Shown piece after piece: positions 23,641 to 35,806 of a stretch of DNA of 64,000 bases (positions within the stretch are counted from its first letter, which is position 1; every line of letters starts with the position of its first letter). Source of the DNA: Zeus faber (Eukaryota > Chordata > Actinopteri > Zeiformes > Zeidae); NCBI GenBank assembly GCA_960531495.1, contig OY482848.1, positions 28,030,208 to 28,094,207 on the forward strand, given 5' to 3'. Both the position numbers and the translations under genes were made by a program. Under the pieces are notes generated by a model. It had not been told where the DNA came from. It saw nothing but the letters and a program-made list of their open reading frames with translations, and made no database searches.

Positions 23641-26600
23641 AGTAAAACCAACCAAGCGTAAAATATATAAATAAATTACATTTTGACTGGGTGAGTGAAA
23701 TTATCCTTCATTCATGATCCCATTTCAATCCCTGCCCCCTCGAGGACCCCAACAACAACTCTTAACACTTCAAACCCAACGGGACTAGCTGTTGCGGGGG
23801 TACATAATTGTTGTCTGTGCTGGCGTATTTATGCGTCGCTGACCTAAATGGTTGTAGACGACTTCTTTGCGCCTTCAGCCCCCAGGGGAGAAAGCCATCA
23901 GTCACCAGGGCTCAGAGGTCTGAGAAACACTGATAGAGGCTGTTTCCAGCTGCCGGTGAAATCGCTCATTAAAGGCAGAGCCTCTAATGGACGGAACTAT
24001 CGTTTATGAAGGGTAATGCCTTTATAGGGGACATCAATGAAGGCTAACGGTCTGGCGGGGGGGTTTGACATATGAGACTCTTTGTCCCTTGACATTTCGG
24101 GGCACTCACCATTATGCAGTGTTCTCAGTGATGGTCGTGTAGCCCGGCGATTTCAGCATGGCAGTAAACCCATCGGGGTGGAGGGTTTAATTCCCTAACG
24201 GGCCATTCATGGAATAAATGTGTGTAGTACTCAAGACACTTATGTCTGCCAATGGCAGACGTTTTGGAAAGCCGGGAGTGCTGAAGTTAATAGTGGTGAT
24301 TACAGCCGGTGGGTTTTTTTCCCCATGTTGGGTTATTTGATACTGATACTGATACTCACATCCTTCCAGGGGAGGAAAAGACAGTGGATTTCACGGAGGA
24401 TCAAAAGGTGGAAGATTGTTCCCTTAGCGCTCATTATTTATTTAACGCTGTGAATTGCAAACGTCGTTACTTAATTCCATGCTCATTTCTTTAAATTCCT
24501 GCTTTTCAGCATCAAAAGAACCTCTCCCATTCGAAACACACCAATGTGGACAACACAAATACACACAACCGTTTCTCATCGCTGCTAGATTAGAGTCCCT
24601 ACGGCCTCTGGCAAATAATAGCGCCACGCATGCTTCTCCTCAAAATTCCGTGGCCTGGAATCCACTAAATCAGCACAATACCTCTAAACAGTGCAAGCTC
24701 AAAGATAGATAGTCATGACATAAGCAGAGATTGGGGAAGGGAGAAGGAAGACGCAGCAGGCGTTTGATGATGGAATTTTCTGCTTGCCTTTGAAAACATT
24801 CGATTACATAAGGAGATCATTTATGGTGGGATGAATGGGCATGGTGTCCCCCACCAGCCTTATGTTGGAGTTAACCTTTGCCTGCATATCTCCCAATCTA
24901 GGTTAGATGCTCTTCACAAACGAGTAGAAACCACATGGTTTACTGTAGTTTGCTTGTATACTCGGACAAGTAGCTACAATGTTACTTGCAGTATCGCAGT
25001 AATGGTGCTCATATGTTGTTGCTACTGAGATGTTTGTCCCAATCCCAGATTCATTTTAAATTTCATGTTAGAGTTCAAATATCGAACATCATCAGACGAG
25101 GTGGAGATCCGGGTTGCGTACACGCTGTCATACAACAGACTTTGAATGCACCGTTACAGGCTCAATCTGGACTCCAAGCTCCTCTGGGTTTAATTGCAAC
25201 TAAAGTTTGAAAGAGGCTGCACAGATAGCAGCAGAGTGCTGTCAAACATACAGTAAAGCCTTCTCACCGCCAAACATGGATGCTTCTTCACGAGGGAGAT
25301 GAAGATTTCAGATTCCCTCTTTGCCATAATCACTCTGTTGTCACAATTAAGGACACAACAGTCAGTTGAAATCTCTCGACAACGAGAACTGTCAATCGCA
25401 ATTTTTCGCGAAGTGGATATGCGAGCGTAGTTAATCACGCAGAGTCGTCCGTCTTCTGCAGAAGCTTAAAAAAGGAAAACCTTTAATCACTCCATTGCGA
25501 AACAACTCCCAAACCGTGATTTCACCGGGGAACGAAAGGCTCTGTGTGGCCACGATGACCCCGTGAATTCACACCTCGCACCATTCCCCAACCACAAAGT
25601 ACAAATGAACAGATGCGTCTAATCCGTCGCATTAGCAAACATTGGCTCCTAGATTGGGTTTTGGCTCTACAACTGCCACGAGGGGAGCCAAGCTACTGAG
25701 CAAGATTAGCTTTCTGATTCTACAGGAAAAAAAACAAAAAACTGTCTATGATCCCCTCGTAGCGGGGGGGCGGGGGGGTAAATCCTCTACTCAAACATGA
25801 ATTTGTCATCCCCAAGAGGCTGCTGACAAGATTTCTGAGCCCACATTAGGCGTGGGATACACACCTAAATATGCCCGACGTTTGCCGTCCATAGAAAGAC
25901 AACGGGAGTCCCTGAGTTGCTCTCTCCTACAGAGATTACAAGGGGGATTACGGCCGACTGAATGCTTATTACCCAGTTTAAGACGTTGGGCTGGTTACAG
26001 GGAAAAACAACCTAGTTTGATGAGCCGATGAATCACAGATGCTGGCAAGTTGGGACAGTCACGATGCAGAAGCCGATTATAACACTTGGAGGATGCTTCT
26101 GGCGACTCCCTAAAAAATAAGATGAAAGTGAATTTCTACTTTGGAGATGAGACCGTTGAGAATGTAGAGCTGCTTTCATACATAGATCCCGCAATGCTAC
26201 CGTAAAGAAGAGGCGTCAGTGTCGCAGCTTTGCCTTTTTTTACGCTGAACCAAACAAAGGCCGCATAATGTCGCCCCCGTGTGTGATTTTAGTCAGCATT
26301 TCCGGATCAGAGGCGTGATCATGGGGCGTCACATGTAATTTGACAGCACCGGCCTCTAGTGAGACCTATAACATATGCGACAGGCATTTTATTAGATAAA
26401 ATGGGTGTTTTTATTTAGATTGTTTAATCCGTCTGAGAAAGCGACGCCATCCACGATCAATTAACTAGTCTAGTGGACTCGTTCTCTGTTAGAAGACGCG
26501 GACAAATGGCTCTCTGGTTGAAAGCGCTCTAAAAGCAGGAAGTGATGCTGCGTTCACAGGACTCCGAAAACTGTGATTAGTGTTTCCCCCATACATTTTT

Positions 26601-28704
26601 CGATTTCAAAGGGTGTTTTTCTGAGTTTAGAAGAAAATATTTTAAAGGGAAAATTTAACGTTAATTTCTTATATTTATAATGTCTCATTTAAATTAATGT
26701 TCTGTTTAATTTGTTGGGTATTCATGTGCAATTTGTTCAGTAAAAGCGTGTTCGAAATGATTTATTAAATTTCTTTATTCACTGTGCATAGGCTATTCAA
26801 TGTTTGGGGTCTATGTTAGCAGTGTACCTATTAAAGCAGAAAGACATAAGAATTGTATAGCTAATGCACACTTCAATATTTGTTTATTTATCATATATTC
26901 ATATCATATATATTTAAGTCATAGTTATCGCAATATTTAAAATGTTATGGCACATTGCAGATTTTCCTCATATCGTGCAGGCCGACTGGCAATAAAAGCT
27001 CTTCTTTTATTACCAGCATTAATTGTTCATATTTAATTATATTATTATATAAGTAATAACCCAGAGACGTAACTTAATCACCAGACCATCTGCGCCACTC
27101 ACGCACTGTCCAAACCCTCCATCTGCTTCCTCACTATAGCACCAAACTAAATAAAGTAAACACCAAATAAAAAAACAACAACTTTTATATATATATATAT
27201 TAAGCCATTTAAGTGTGATATTCCAGAGAAGACAGCATCTACCGGCTCCATCACTGGAGTGTGAAACTCCGGACCAGCAGGCAGCCGCAGCAGACATGGC
27301 ACAATAGAGATGGCTCATCGCCCACGTAACATCCGGCTGTATTCCAGTGTGGAGAGCGACAAAAAGTTAAAATATTTCAACTTTGCACGGCAAATGCCAT
27401 GTAACATTTATGTTGCCGGTGTTTCTGCCGGGCCTGCCGTCATGCTGTCGTCCACTAACATGACTTCCGTTTGGCTGTCTCTCGTGTTCCATGTGAATGC
27501 AGCAGTCACGGTGGCCACTCGCACACATAACACGTCATCAAAACATCACACCCCTGTGATCGATAAGGTGAATCAATAATCTGTGAGCATATAGCAGGGC
27601 TACCACTGCCAAGACAGTTGTTAGTCTGCCACATATTCCTGATATCATGGGGAATAAAACAGGTGTTCAAAATTGCCCATGATGTGATACAATATCGAGC
27701 ATGCGCCAAAGGACTTTCCCTAAGATTCCCAGACAAAGATCTGAAGAGACTCTAAGGAAATCTGTTCTCTTAAGGGTCTGATCAGTATTGATCAGGTGTT
27801 AAGGCACTGATGGGACTTTGCTTGAATGTAGGAAGAATTAACTTCAAATGTAGCGTAGACGCTACATATAACTACACACATAAAAGTGTGTAATGTAAAA
27901 TAATGGAACAATAATTAATTGTAGACCTTCATGGTGCTCTCTGACCCTCCCATAAACCCAGTGAGTCATGACACAGCGTTTGCTGTGAGACGGCAGCGTT
28001 TATGGCCAGTGATAGGGGGCAGGAGGCAGTGTAAGGAGTTTGGCAATGCTCTTTGAATCGCTTATAAATGTGAATCATTCATTTGTAAAAAAGACAGTGG
28101 CCTCAAAGGCTCAGGTAGAAGACATAGACGATCATTGCGTGGGCGAGTCAGAAAAGAGTTAGAGGGATTCTGTGCAGTTGGTGTGAGGCTTTTATCAGTA
28201 AATCTACTGTGTACTGAACCCACATTGTTAAGTAAATAGAGATTATAGAAACCATTAAATCATGCTGAGACATGCAATAGAGAGTCGATGTTTGTCTCTG
28301 TGTTTTCACTATGAACGCAGATAAATCAATCAATGTCAACCACGTCAGATAATAAAAAGTGACCTCAATGAGTTTGTCCACTTGCACCATAGAGTCAATG
28401 GAACGCATGAACACCATTTTCATACTAATTCTTACTTTTGTTCCTGGGAAAAATGAACAAATGAAAAACCAAAGTAGGGGGTTCTGAAACGTGCAGCACC
28501 CCTGGATTTTGTGTGCCCATTAACAGCCCCCGACACCCAAGAAGAACAGGGAATCGCTCTCAGCAGAAGGCACGACTCTCAAAGTGCTGCAATAAAAGCA
28601 AATGCGGCTCTGCTGTCAGTTTTGACATTGTAGCCTTGGGCTCAATATACAGTATATAGTTAATATGAGATATACAGTATGTACTCTAATTACAGTATAT
28701 AGCA
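23641..28704. other. 5-kb stretch with no recognisable gene
   Basis: Read on both strands. Only scattered short frames were found. Notable items are a G-run cluster at about 25762-25779 that could form a quadruplex and a short TA run near 27187-27200. No repeat family was recognised. Confidence 0.5.
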
Positions 28705-28725
28705 CACACACTCACACACCCTCAC

Positions 28726-28801
<76 letters not shown>
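28726..28801. repeat. (CA)n microsatellite
   Basis: About 38 CA units with a few interruptions at the left edge. Confidence 0.95.
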
Positions 28802-28805
<4 letters not shown>

Positions 28806-28806
<1 letters not shown>

Positions 28807-28997
28807 TATATACAATACCAGTCAAAAATAATACTAATAATATATATAGATACAGAGATATATTATATATATACTGTGTGTATGTATATATATATATATA
28901 TATATATACAGTATATATGTACAGTGTGTATATATATATACTGTATATACAGTATATATATTATTAGTATTATTTTTGACTGGCACGGTATATACAG
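28806..28997. mobile_element. AT-rich foldback element (MITE-like)
   Basis: The left arm (tatacaataccagtcaaaaa, then taatactaataatatata) and the right arm (its complement, ending tttttgactggcacggtata) form about 38-bp inverted repeats with three mismatches around about 110 bp of TA repeats. The accagtcaaaa motif near the tip resembles Tc1-type terminal sequences. No transposase is inside. Confidence 0.6.
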
Positions 28998-29030
28998 TGT
29001 GTGTGTATATATATCTATCGAATATACGTA

Positions 29031-29770
29031 TATATACACCAATGAGCCACAACATGAAAACCACCACTAATAACCGCTAATATTGTGTAGGTCCCCCTTG
29101 TGCCGCTAAAACAGCGCTGTGCCGCTAAAACAGCGCTGACCCGTCAAGACACAGACTCCACAAGACCTCTGAAGGTGTCCTGTAGTATCTGGCACCAAGA
29201 CATTAGCAGCAGATCCTTTAAGTCCTGTAAGTGGGGAGGTAGGGCCAAGATGGATCAGGCTTGTTGTTCCAGCGATTGGGTTGGACCCTAACCCCGGCCA
29301 GCCACATGATGTAGAAAACATGATTCATCAGACCAGGACACCTTCTTCCATTGCTCCATGGTCCAGTTCTGATCCTCATGTGCCCATTGTAGGCACTTTC
29401 TGTGGTGGACAGGGGTCATCATGGGCAACTGACCGGTCTGTGGCTACGCAGCCCCATACACAGCAAGCTGTGATGCACTGTGTGTTCTGACACCTTTCTA
29501 TCATAGCAGCATTAACCTTTTCAGCAAGTTGTGCTACAGTAGCTGTTCTGTGGTATGGGACCAGACGGGCTAGATTTCTCTCCCTATACGCATCACTGAG
29601 CCCATGGACACCGATGACCCTGTTGCTAGTTCACCAGTTTTCCTTCCTTGGACCACTTTTTGTAGGTACTAACCACTGCATACCAGGAACACCCCACAAG
29701 ACCTGCCATTTTGGAGATGCTATGAGAGATGCTACCCAGTTGTCAAACCATCACAATTTGGCCCTTGCCA
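29031..29770 (-). pseudogene. Tc1-like transposase gene, internally deleted
   Basis: The left end carries a familiar fish Tc1 terminus (tatatacaccaatgagccac, then aacatgaaaaccacc). Reading the minus strand gives decayed transposase: the start-side helix-turn-helix region near 29620-29770, the first catalytic Asp region (WSDES-like, near 29320), and the C-terminal end near 29100-29250. The central part with the second Asp and the Glu of the DD34E triad is deleted, at about 29280-29295. A 19-bp tandem duplication (29101-29138) also shifts the C-terminus. The distal inverted terminus is not seen. It cannot encode active transposase. Confidence 0.75.
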
Positions 29771-31012
29771 ATATCTTGGTAAAAGTGAAAGAGGAACAGC
29801 ATTCTTTCAATGGTTTCTTTCAGTGGCACAAGACATATGTTGGAAAACCCCTCATGCCCTCCTTTCCTCTTTTATTATATTTAAAAAGTCGAGAAAAACC
29901 CTCATGAATGTAATCTGAAACATGAAAGTAATATGTAGACAGTGGCATGGCAGTGTTTTTAAACTGGATTTAACTAGACTCTAATCATGATTTTCAAGTA
30001 CTATTCATTTGGAAATGCTGCGTAGGAAAGGCTCTTTGGACATGACAAGTTCAATGAAGACTGAATGGATGACAATAGCTGGACAGGTTGCGTACAAAGT
30101 GAATAAAAATAAATGGGGAAAGTAAAAATGTTTTGGGCCTGTGTAAACAGACCTGCATAATAGAGGCTTGCGTCTGACGCATGTTAATGGTATTTGCCCT
30201 CTGGGAACGTCCCACAGAGTATAAGCCAAGCAGTGCTGGGAATAGCAGTTCGTGCATCGGATAAAAGTCCCAAGTGTTTCAAATGCAGCGGGCAGAGCCA
30301 CTGAATAGTCCTTTCGGTTTGTGAATAAACAACGCCACAAACAAAGACTGTGACAGGAATGATAATGCTCAGCATCCATATACACACAGCTCCTTTTTGC
30401 ATTTTCTCCATTGGAAACAAAGCGAGCCTATATTGTCTGGCGGAAACCCACTAAGTTGTTCCTGTAACGCCATAAAGTCCCGTTCTATCTAAACAACACC
30501 TGCGGCACCCTTGCAGACACCTTGAGGGACAGGTGTCTGAAGAGACACGTCTGTCTCGACAAAAGTTCTTTGATTTTTAATCTTAGAAGTAAAGACAACG
30601 CCGAACAAGAGCTTCAAAAAACCTTGTTCTCCTTTTAGCTGGAAGAACGCTGCTGGAACTTCCACGGAACTCCATGGAAGTTCAAGAGTGTGATGGGAGT
30701 GTCCAGAATGATGCCTCCAGTGAATCTTTCTGGACACACTTTGTGGAATGCTCTCACTTACTCAGAATTTTAGCAGACTCATGCGAGTGAATAACTGAGG
30801 CATAATTTTAGGTAATGCCTGTTGACACACCGGTAAGAAAATTATGATATATGACATAAATGTAAATACATGTATTCACAGAGACATTTACAGGGACATT
30901 TTGAATATATTTTGGCAGGAAAAAGTACTATTTTAGCTTTATGAGTTAGTTAATAAAAATAAAGTTATAGTTTCAGTTTTTTCCTACAATAATTTCACAA
31001 AATCACAGCTAC

Positions 31013-31013
<1 letters not shown>
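29771..31013. other. no recognisable gene
   Basis: Nothing recognised. Confidence 0.5.
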
Positions 31014-31059
<46 letters not shown>

Positions 31060-31099
31060 GATAATAATAATAATGATGAGAATAATAATAATTATAAAT
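31014..31099. repeat. (ATT)n / (AAT)n microsatellite
   Basis: About 15 ATT units turning into AAT/GAT units. Confidence 0.95.
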
Positions 31100-33902
31100 A
31101 TAGCTGCAGGCAGCAAAACACAGGGTCCAGGTTAGTCGTGGTAGTTCCGAATTACAGTTCTGTGAAACATAGCATCACTTTTCTTCCAACACCTATCACA
31201 AATTTCCGAGTTCACATGGATCGCAGGATGGACTTCTGCCCACAGCTTCTTTATTTTCTTTTGCTTCCTCATTACGATAGTCTCAAACCGCCAAAATACA
31301 TGCGCTGCAAAGTGACAGGCTGAGCTTACAGTTTCACGGCGACAAGGAAGGTTGAGCAGGGTACAACTTAATGGAAATGAGCAGCGTTGGGCACTGGGCG
31401 ACAGCCAATAGGGGGGGTTATTCTCTTCCCTGTCGCCACTGTTAAATGCCTCCTAATTTTTCAAACGTTTACATTTGCCTATAAACCAAGTCTTGTCATT
31501 GTTGTAACTCATAGTGGTGCCTGTGGGAAGAGCTGCACTCCAAGGTTGATATATGGCGTCTCAGTGTGATGCAGACTGTGTTACCAGTTGTAGACAGTGG
31601 TGTAGCACTGATCCACTGTGTTCTCCTCTCTGCTCGGACAGTTAATAAACTGCTTATATTTCGGGAGTTCATGTCTTATTTTCCCTTGTGTGCCATATGG
31701 GGCAACAATGAGAGAGTGACTTAATGACATGGTGACGACTCTCTGTGACTAATTATATTTTTCTGTGTCCTCGTGACACGCAGAATTACTACTAACACGC
31801 ATGACAATTTTCCGAGTCCCATGGAACGCATCATCGGCAACTTCAGTCTGTATGTTACAACTGGCTCGAATGCTGCAAAATTAGGAGGGACACAACACCA
31901 CATCGAACACTTGGTTAGATACGAATAGAAGACATTAATTTACAAAAAGGGCAAAAGAGATAAAATAAAAAGATTATAAAAAATCGAACAAAGGGCCAGG
32001 TGTTGTGTCAGGTCGTCTCCACCCAAAGTAGATACTATGTATGGAGTGTATGAGTATGGAGTGTACACCACACACTTTGAATGGTGCGAATGCCCCCCCA
32101 GAGCCACAACCTGCACATAATAACGAATTGGATGGTGATGTCACAAAGCGTCCCGCTCCGCAAACTCAACTTGTTCCACCACCCGACCAGAAGTTGTAGA
32201 ACTAGGCGTATCGGCGATGAGCGAACGTTCTGAAACTTCCGGTAAATTTTGGTTCTTCCGAAAGCGTTTTTTTCACTAATTCCTGCTCCAAATGAAGATC
32301 AATGGATGGATCAAACTTGAACCAGAAGATGTCTGAGACCTCCCAGTTGTCGTAGGCCAGACACTTTTAGCCCGAAATATGCCAAGGAGAATAATAATAA
32401 TTAAATCTGACTATAAACAATAATAATAATAATAATAATAATAACAATCATTTTGTTTATCGACTGGTATTAGCCAAAACTTTAGCACCTTCTGAATGTC
32501 AAGTTATCAATCACTTGTTTATAGAGTAAAATTACTTTGAACTACAATTCCAAAGAAGGCAAAACCTGGACTTTTGGGCTTTTGCTTAAAAGGAGAAATG
32601 ACCACTCACAAATTCCTGTCTTTCCAGTCAGAACTCGAGTATTATTCCTATGAAGACTAGAAGTGGTGGTGCATAAGATTACGTCAAAAGACCCACAACG
32701 CTGTCCGTCTTGTACGACATGTAAAGATAAGCCCACTATCCAAGTGCGTGGTTGTCTGTTTTATGTCGTCTGACAGTAAATGGTTATCCGGTTTACATAC
32801 CTGGTTCAACGAATCTACTGACAGTTTTCACGCCGACTACCTTTGATAACAAGACTGTTCGTTTCATGACTAGGCTCTGACCTGAGACTATTTTGTCTTC
32901 CTCGATTACCGGAACATTGAATATACTTTAAAACTTTCTTCTTTAAGCGAGGCCAAAAGCTGGGTTTGGGAGCATTATGTTTTTAATATGACCTACTAAT
33001 AGTTCTCACTTTCAGTTCATTGTGATGAACACAGAGCTGCTATTCTAGCTGGAACTGATGAACCAGTACCAATTTTGATCTTGCAACACAAGAGCAGATT
33101 TACACTGATTTAGGTTGGTTATTATAGCTATTTTTAGGGGGGTTTTAAGCGGGAAAATTCTCACTCATGAAAGCTTTAAACAAAATATAAGTTAAACCTG
33201 TTCTTGGGGAATGACTGAAACCTGCCTGAAACATCAACTTGAAAGGCTAGACAGACTTCCTTTGACCCAAGAGTCCATTGGCCCCCCATTTTCAAATCCA
33301 CCGCACTAATCTCTACGGGAGTGGGATCCAAACCCAACTGGAATTACTCTCAAAAAGTAATTAATGGCCGGTGAAGCCCTTCAGCCGCTTACCAGGCCTG
33401 GATGGCGTCCGACGGGATGCAGCGCTGGGAGTAAATCTGAGGCTCACGTTAGGTTGAGTACGGGATTTTGGGGGTGTGATAAATCTTTCAAACTATTTTT
33501 ATTTTGTTTTTGGAAGACAGTGAGATATGAGGGAGTTGTTTATCTTTGTGTGTGTATGTGTGTGTTGTGTGCATGTGTCTATACAAGCTGTGTGTATGCA
33601 CAGATGTGAATAACATGTCTCACGGTTATGTGTTTGCACACGTTGTATTTGTGTGTTCTTATCTCCAGCGAACCTTGCAGGTCTTTGTGTGATGTGTCAA
33701 AAAGCTGATCTGACACAATAAACTGAACACACACTGTCACATCTTCCCGATAGCAAATGGTGGAAAACGACAGCAGCTGAATTGTTTTCCATTTAAAAAG
33801 AAAAGCGGATAACGCTTTGATGATAACGCTTTGATCACGTGACATGTGGCTTTTATCTTAATTTTATTTTTTTTCTGACCTGCGATGAACATATGGCGCG
33901 TC
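31100..33902. other. no recognisable gene; possible repeat head at 31105
   Basis: The string atagctgcaggcagcaaaac (about 31102-31122) resembles the start of a fish interspersed repeat (agctgcaagcagc). Similar phrases aatttccgagttcacatgga (31201-31220) and ttttccgagtcccatggaac (31807-31826) may be internal repeats of it. A short AAT array is at about 32420-32443. No exons were recognised. Confidence 0.35.
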
Positions 33903-34075
33903 AAATGCTGCCCACTGCTCCTGGCTGCTCCCCCGGAGGAAGGACAAGCCAGGATGGGTTAAATGCAGAGGCCAGATTTCACCGGCCACCCTCCAAAGCA
34001 TGTGCATGTGTTCGGTATGCTTGTGTTGTATTGTTGTGTGTTGCGTGACAATTAAAGATTCTTCTTCTTGATGTG
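33903..34075 (+). repeat. 3' end of a common fish interspersed repeat
   Basis: The phrases ctgcccactgctcctggctg, then gatgggttaaatgcagaggcc and agatttcac, followed by gtgacaattaaagattcttc and a (CTT)n-like tail, match a frequently seen fish retroposon end (gggttaaatgcagagg...gacaataaag...cttctt). Class not assigned. Confidence 0.5.
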
Positions 34076-34332
34076 ACCTGCTGCAACACTGCAATATACC
34101 CCCGGGATGAATATAGTAAGTAAGTAGTATCTATCTCGGTGAGAGACACCAAACAAACAAGGGGAATACGGAATTTCCATTTGGCTGGTGACATGATGGA
34201 ATAATGCATCAAAAGGCTTGCGATGATCTCACAGCAAGTTGGAACGTATCGGGTTGGAAGAGTCCACCACATCAAGCAAAAGGACCATACAAAGTCTCCA
34301 TTTGTAGCAGCTCTTTATGCCTTTCTCTTTCA

Positions 34333-34337
34333 CTCTC

Positions 34338-34407
<70 letters not shown>

Positions 34408-34412
34408 TCACA
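34333..34412. repeat. (CT)n / (CA)n microsatellite upstream of the Ig gene
   Basis: About 30 CT units followed by CA-rich sequence. It lies within about 330 bp upstream of the coding start and could be in the promoter or 5' region. Confidence 0.9.
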
Positions 34413-34529
34413 CACACCCTTTCACTCCTTTGTCTCTCAGATTGACATAGTGGGGAAATACCCACCACCCAGAAAACATCAGCTCGCTGTGTCTCTGTAA
34501 TCATTAAACCTCCTGCACTCTCCGGAAGC

Positions 34530-34623
34530 AAAGGCTTGAGTCATGAAGGAGGAGCTGGAACCCAGAAGAGATCCGCAGTAGAAAACTCAGGAAAGGAGCC
34601 GAACACAAGCAGCCATCACAGAG
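34530..34623 (+). other. possible 5' untranslated exon of the Ig gene
   Basis: The purine-rich segment ends with ATCACAGAG|GTAGGA, a fair splice donor at 34624, about 95 bp upstream of an acceptor-like TTGTAG (to 34716) before the coding start. Its left edge is not defined by the sequence. Confidence 0.3.
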
Positions 34624-34737
34624 GTAGGACTCAACCGGCACAGCGCGGTTTTACCAAAACTCAAAACTCAAAGCTGACCAAACCTTAATGGGAAATGTAT
34701 TATGTCCATGTTGTAGGCAAATGGTCCTATACCAAGA

Positions 34738-35806
34738 ATGGGTTGGCGAACATTGCAAATTGTGCTTTGCCTTATTGCCGGGACAGTTCTTCCAGTGCAT
34801 GGTACGTAAAACTACTCATTCGCAAGGGTGCTGTTTCTGGACAGCGTGTCAGAACATGCACATGACATCATAACATTCTTGTGCAAAATCAGACCTTTGT
34901 GCTCAGTTGCTAACCAGTGTACGGGTGGGCAGCCCTGTTCACAAAGCCGGTGAGGCTGGAGGTGAGCAAGGTGGTGACAGCGGAGTGTGACCAGCAGGTG
35001 ACGCTGCACTGCAACGTCTCCTCCTCCCAGGACAGCCTGACCATCAAAAGTTTCTCCTGGATCCGCAACAACCAGCTCCTGTGCCAGTTCGACGGAAAGA
35101 ACCTGAACGAACACGGCGGCGACGAGACGAGGGGCTTCAGTTGCAGCTACAGGTGGGGACAGTTGTCTCTCACCTTTTACAAAATACAGCCTCTGGAGAG
35201 TGGGCCGTCCAACACCTACACGTGCCAGCTGCGCTCCAATCAGAGTCCTACATGGGAGCAAATGATGGTGGAGTTGAAAGGTCAGAGTCTTGCACTTATA
35301 CCAACAGAAATTATAAATGTTGATGATATCTTGGGGAGACTATTGAATTAATTTAATAATCTGTAATGTATGTGTACATATACCTCCATTGTGATTTTAA
35401 TCTTGAAATCCCTCTTCTCGCTGTCTCGGGCTCAGAGTGTTACGCTGATGTTGACGCCGCCTTGACTCCCGAGGGCCCCAGCTGCAACTTTACGGGCGTG
35501 CACCCGGACGGCGAGGTACACTGGTTCCACGGCACCACCAGGCTGACGGGAGACTCTGTGAAGACCAAGACAAGTAAGCGCGTGGAGGCGGGGGGCTGGC
35601 TGACCATCATCAGTTCCCTGCAGGGCACGGATTACGAGGGGCCCTATAACTGCTCCTTGTGGAACCCCAGATCCAACACATACATCACTAGCAAAGCTGT
35701 TGAGAGAAATCAAAATCCACAGCAAATTCACAGTGGAGTAGGAACGCGTGAACCCCTGTCGAAATTCTGTGTTTTTTTGTTTGTAATTGTCCTCTTGATA
35801 AAATAA
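34738..35806 (+). CDS. two-domain immunoglobulin-superfamily receptor, three coding exons
   Basis: Proposed exons are 34738-34801, 34918-35280 and 35436-35806. Exon 1 encodes a signal peptide (MGWRTLQIVLCLIAGTVLPV) and ends at G|GTACGT. Exon 2 (acceptor AACCAG, alternative in-frame acceptor at 34932) encodes a V-like domain: VTLHCNV, FSWIR, then TYTCQL, with an extra Cys pair (LLCQF and FSCSY). It ends at AAAG|GTCAGA. Exon 3 (acceptor GGGCTCAG) encodes a second Ig domain (SCNFTGV, EVHWFHG, YEGPYNCSLW) and a hydrophobic end (FCVFLFVIVLLIK), either a membrane helix with no cytoplasmic tail or a GPI-type signal. Both introns are phase 1 and the total is 798 bases (265 residues plus stop). A cell-surface immune receptor or ligand, perhaps B7-like, is inferred. 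No known family was matched with confidence. Confidence 0.8.
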
